This document shows positions 60,922-64,000 of a DNA stretch of 64,000 nt, piece by piece (the first letter of the stretch is position 1; each line of letters begins with the position of its first letter). The stretch spans positions 434,001 to 498,000 of the forward strand of contig CAVSSX010000012.1 in the NCBI GenBank assembly GCA_963730735.1, read 5' to 3'. The notes beneath the pieces are model-generated. The model searched no databases and was not told the DNA's origin. It saw only the letters and a program-made list of their open reading frames with translations. Source of the stretch: CAVSSX01 sp963730735. GTDB lineage: Bacteria; Actinomycetota; Acidimicrobiia; Acidimicrobiales; RAAP-2. Position numbers and translations under genes: made by a program.

Positions 60922-62861
60922 ATGTCGACGGTCCACTTCCGCCCGGGCCCCGACGAGGAGCCGACCCCGGCCCTCCGGGTCCTGCCGCGACCGGTGTCCT
61001 ATGAACGTCGGACGTCGACCCGTCGGGGCGATCTGCCGGGCCTCCCCGACCTCGACCCCGAGACGCTCCGACGCCTCGAGCCGGGCGCCCTCGAGTGCCT
61101 GGCCCGGGACATCCGGGGCTTCCTGGTGGCCGCCCTGGCCAGCAACGGCGGCCACCTGGGCTCCAACCTGGGGATCGTCGAGGTCACGCTGGCCCTGCAC
61201 CGGGTGTTCGACTCGCCGACCGACCGGATCGTGTGGGACACCGGCCATCAGGCCTACGTCCACAAGCTGGTCACCGGGCGGGCGGCGGCGTTCGCCGAGC
61301 TCCGCCAGGGCGGCGGGCTGTCGGGTTACCCCAACCGGGCCGAGTCGGCGCACGACCTGGTCGAGAACTCGCACGCCTCCACGGCCCTCTCCTACGCCTA
61401 CGGCCTGGCCCGGGCGACCCGCCTGACGGGGGCGTCCGGACGCGTGGTCGCCGTCGTCGGCGACGGGGCGATCACCGGTGGCCTGGCCTACGAGGCCCTC
61501 AACAACATCGGCGCCTCGGGCGCCCCGGTGATCGTGGTCCTCAACGACAACGGCCGCTCCTACGCCCCCACCATCTCCCGCCTCACCACCGCCCCGGGCG
61601 CGTCCGAGGGCCGGCCGGCCACCGCCAGCGGAGCCGCCCGCCGCCTGGGCCTGGCCACCCCGGCCGACGGTCACGACGACCGGGACCCGGCGGCCTTCTT
61701 CGAGGCCCTGGGCCTCGGCTACCTCGGGCCGGTCGACGGCCACGACATCGCCGCCGTCGATCTCGCCCTGCGGGCCGCCGCCGACGACGGCGGGCCGGTG
61801 GTCCTGCACGTGCACACCGTCAAGGGCAAGGGCTACGGACCGGCCGAGGACGACGAGGAGAAGTGCCTGCACGACGTGGGTCCCTTCGACCCGGGCACCG
61901 GCCGGGCGCCCGCCGGGAACGCACCGGCGGCCACCTACACGGCGGCGTTCACCGAGGCCCTCCTGGCCGAGGCCGCCATCCGGCCCGAGGTGGTGGCGAT
62001 CACCGCCGCCATGCCCGGCCCGACCGGCCTCCTGCCCTTCGCCGCCCGGCATCCCGACCGGTTCTTCGACGTCGGCATCGCCGAGCAGCACGCCGTGGTG
62101 ACGGCGGCCGGCATGGCGATGGCCGGCCTGCGCCCCGTCGTGGCCATCTACTCGACCTTCCTCAACCGGGCATGGGACCAGCTCTACTACGACGTCGGCC
62201 TCCACCAGCTCCCGGTGGTCTTCTGCATCGACCGGGCCGGCGTCACCGGCGACGACGGCGCCAGCCACCACGGCGTCCTCGACCTGAGCCTGCTGACCAA
62301 GGTGCCGGGCATGACCGTGCTGGCCCCCTCCTCCTACGAGGAGGTCGCCGTGATGCTGCACGAGGCGCTCGCCATCACCACCGGCCCGGTGGCCATCCGC
62401 TGGCCGAAGACCCCGGCCGTCCGGGCCGACGTGACGGGCTCGGGGCTCACGGCGCGCCACGCCCGCACCGGTTCGGACGTCTGCCTGCTCGGCGTGGGCA
62501 AGATGCTGGCGGCCTGCGAGGAGGCCGCGGATCTCCTGCAGTGGGACGGCATCAGCGCCTCGGTCTGGGACGTCCGGGTGGCCACGCCCAGCTCGACCCG
62601 GCGATGATCGGCGACGCACTGGGCCACCGCCTCGTGGTGACGGCCGAGGACGGCGTCGCCGAGGGCGGGGTGGGATCGTTGATCGCCGCCGCCCTGCGTC
62701 GGGCGGCCCGGCCCGGCCACGCGCCGGCCACCGTGACCTGCGGGACCCCGCTCGAGTACCTGGCCCACGGACGACCGGCCGAGGTCCTGGCCAGCCTCCG
62801 ACTCGACGGACCGGGCCTCTACGACACGGTCCTCGACGCCCTGCCCCACCACACCGCCTGA
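60922..62861 (+). CDS. dxs: 1-deoxy-D-xylulose-5-phosphate synthase (one indel)
   Basis: About 646 residues after correction. First enzyme of the MEP isoprenoid pathway (pyruvate + glyceraldehyde 3-phosphate). NGGHLGSNLGIVEVTLALHRVF (thiamine diphosphate His region), VVGDGAITGGLAYEALNNIG (TPP/Mg motif GDGAIT), FDVGIAEQHAVVTAAGMA, and CIDRAGVTGDDGASHHGVLDLS are all present. The frame changes near 62590, best explained by a C4 run read as C3; the end then reads QLDPAMIGDALGHRLVVTAEDGVAEGGVGSLIAAALR, the normal transketolase C-terminal domain. Begins 5 bases after hpnH. Whether it is the only dxs in the genome cannot be told from this window. Confidence 0.92.
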
Positions 62862-62870
62862 TCGGGTCGA

Positions 62871-62894
62871 CGTCGGCCGACCAGACGGCCGACG
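62871..62894. terminator. hairpin at the end of the hopanoid operon
   Basis: CGTCGGCC (62871-62878) and GGCCGACG (62887-62894) pair over 8 bases with an 8-base loop, between the convergent dxs stop and the stop of the membrane protein gene. No T-tract. Confidence 0.55.
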
Positions 62895-62896
62895 GT

Positions 62897-63942
62897 TCAG
62901 CGGTCGGTGTCCGCCCGATCGTCGTCCGCGGCCCCGACCGACCGCAGGCCGGCGAGCGCCGGCGCCTCGTCGTCGGCCCCTTCGCCCCTTCGGCCCCTTC
63001 GACCCCAGCCCCTTCGGCGTCGTGGGCCGCCGGAACCATCTCGGGGGACTCCTCGGTGTCTCCTGTCTCCTCGGTGGTGTCCGCCACCGTCGCCGGAGCG
63101 TCGGGCGGCTCGGCGAGGGACTCGGGCTCCGTCACCGTCGACTCCGGTCCCGCAGCGGTGCCTACCGACGCAGACGCAAGCTCAGACTCGGACGGGGACC
63201 CTGGCAGGGCTTCAGGGTCGGGTGCCGGGTCGACCGACTCCGCCGCTGCCACGACGGGCGCTGCCGCGTGGCGGCCGGCGGCGTGGCGGCCGGCGGCGTG
63301 CTGGCCCCTCACCTGCCGGTCGGCCGCCAGGGTGTCGGCCAGTAGCTGGTCGGCCAGCTGCTGGGCCATCTGTTGCTGCTGCGCCTGCAGCTGCTCGCTC
63401 ATCTGCTGGAGGATCGCCTGCTGTTCGGCCAGCGAGGTCTCCTGGACCTGGGCCCGTGTGCGCCGGCCGCGGCGGGCCAGCCGCACCGGCAAGGCGACGA
63501 CCGACCAGACGGCGAGGAACGCCCAGACGGCCAACAGGGCGACGACGGCCCCGACCCACGTCAGCGCGGCCAGGGACGGACTCCGGTTCGCCGCCCGCTT
63601 GGCCCACGCCACGATCCGGCGGGTGCCGACGGCGTAGGTCAGCGAGTGCGACGCCGACTCGGACGCGGCTGCCGGATCGGACGGCACCGGCTCCTGGTCG
63701 CCGTGGTCGGGTGAGGTGCGGTGGGTGTCGTAGGTCTGCACGGCCAGCTCGTAGCCGTCGCCCGTGCGCGGCCAGCGGCCGAAGGTGTACCGGCGGTTGT
63801 ACACCGCGTACTCGCCCGCCGACTGGCCGAGCACCAGCTCGCCGGCCATGGCGACGGCCGTCCACTCCACCGCCTCCGACGGTTCGGGATCGAGGGCCGG
63901 GCTCCGCTCGGACCGTGCCAACTCTTCGAGCTCCTGCGCCAT
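62897..63942 (-). CDS. single-pass membrane protein with coiled coil and acidic tail; C-terminus out of frame by one repeat unit
   Basis: About 346 residues if corrected. Residues 1-110: unrecognised domain (AGEYAVYNRRYTFGRWPRTGDGYELAVQTYDTHR). One membrane helix follows at about residues 123-150 (LTWVGAVVALLAVWAFLAVWSVVALPVRLA). Next comes a Gln-rich coiled coil (QQAILQQMSEQLQAQQQQMAQQLADQLLAD, about 168-197), a short HAAGR repeat, and a long acidic Pro/Glu/Ala tail. The original frame runs past 62977 into antisense sequence. Removing one 8-base unit joins it to DDEAPALAGLRSVGAADDDRADTDR and a stop at 62897. No family recognised; convergent with dxs. Confidence 0.6.
62977..63016. repeat. 8-bp repeat CCCCTTCG, four copies
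   Basis: Copies at 62977-62984 and 62985-62992 are directly tandem; a third at 62994-63001 and a fourth at 63009-63016 are separated by 1 and 7 bases. The unit is not a multiple of three, and each gain or loss changes the reading frame of the surrounding membrane protein gene. Confidence 0.75.
63261..63302. repeat. short tandem repeat encoding HAAGR units
   Basis: Imperfect 15-base units (GCGGCCGGCGGCGTG) repeat about 2.5 times and encode HAAGRHAAGRHAA in the membrane protein, just after its coiled coil. Being 15 bases long, they change length but not frame. Confidence 0.6.
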
Positions 63943-64000
63943 CGACTGCCCTCTCCCGGGTGTTCCGCCTGCCGGCGTGGGTCAGGCACAGCACGCCCGT

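Noticed and set aside
59992..62890. Continuation of the minus-strand membrane-protein frame through dxs and hpnH
   Set aside because: After the 8-bp repeat the translation becomes antisense-type low complexity; dxs and hpnH are clear on the plus strand.

Overview
The window is high-GC DNA (about 70 % G+C by eye) with frequent GTG starts, many start/stop overlaps of 1-4 bases (ATGA, GTGA, TGATG) and terminator-like hairpins without U-tracts. Together with several luciferase-like (LLM/F420-type) oxidoreductases, an actinobacterial-type hopanoid cluster and genes resembling the mycobacterial ipdABC steroid genes, this points to an actinobacterium. Acidimicrobiia is my best guess; this is inference, since no rRNA or marker phylogeny is available here.

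Layout. 1-13.6 kb: oxidoreductases (SDRs, four LLM-type flavin/F420 enzymes, a Rossmann F420-reductase-like protein), a methyltransferase, a YihY membrane protein, and a TetR/DHA2-MFS efflux pair with a palindromic operator. 13.7-18.5 kb: a second MFS + TetR pair and an FtsX-like ABC permease, all interrupted by many apparent frameshifts. 18.5-25.6 kb: a branched-chain-amino-acid-type ABC binding protein, hotdog dehydratases, an amidohydrolase, a cyclase-family protein and a tandem carboxymuconolactone-decarboxylase-fold protein. 25.6-28.7 kb: phosphoribosyltransferase, DedA and TerC membrane proteins, then about 700 bp without a convincing gene but with three hairpins. 28.7-33.1 kb: PP-loop protein, acyl-CoA synthetase, amidohydrolase, SDR. 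33.2-38.3 kb: tRNA-Glu, tRNA-Gln, YdcF-like protein, gltX, ferredoxin, clpS, AarF/UbiB kinase, SRPBCC protein. 38.6-42.5 kb: aldo/keto reductase and the three-gene proton-translocating transhydrogenase (pntA1-pntA2-pntB). 42.5-47.1 kb: an SDR divergent from echA20-ipdA-ipdB-ipdC, resembling the mycobacterial Rv3549c-Rv3553 block for opening and breakdown of the steroid C/D rings. 47.2-48.7 kb: a DHA2 MFS transporter.

48.7-62.9 kb is the centrepiece: a hopanoid (bacterial sterol-surrogate) cluster read left to right. It holds a class III aminotransferase (hpnO-like), hpnA, a MerR-TetR fusion regulator, hpnC, hpnD, hpnE, a polyprenyl diphosphate synthase, squalene-hopene cyclase, an hpnG-ispH fusion, hpnH and dxs. 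It therefore joins precursor supply (dxs, ispH, prenyl synthase), squalene formation (HpnCDE), cyclisation (Shc) and side-chain addition and tailoring (HpnH, HpnG, HpnA, HpnO). Three copies of an AACGWTCGTT motif flank the regulator gene, and a good promoter precedes hpnC. The window closes with a convergent membrane protein whose C-terminus is put out of frame by one extra unit of an 8-bp repeat.

Quality note. About nineteen genes need a 1-base (mostly +1) correction to read through, including genes expected to be essential (gltX, ispH, dxs). Many indels sit in or beside G/C runs. I read most of them as sequence error rather than gene decay. Such genes are given their full corrected span, so their coordinates are not a multiple of three.
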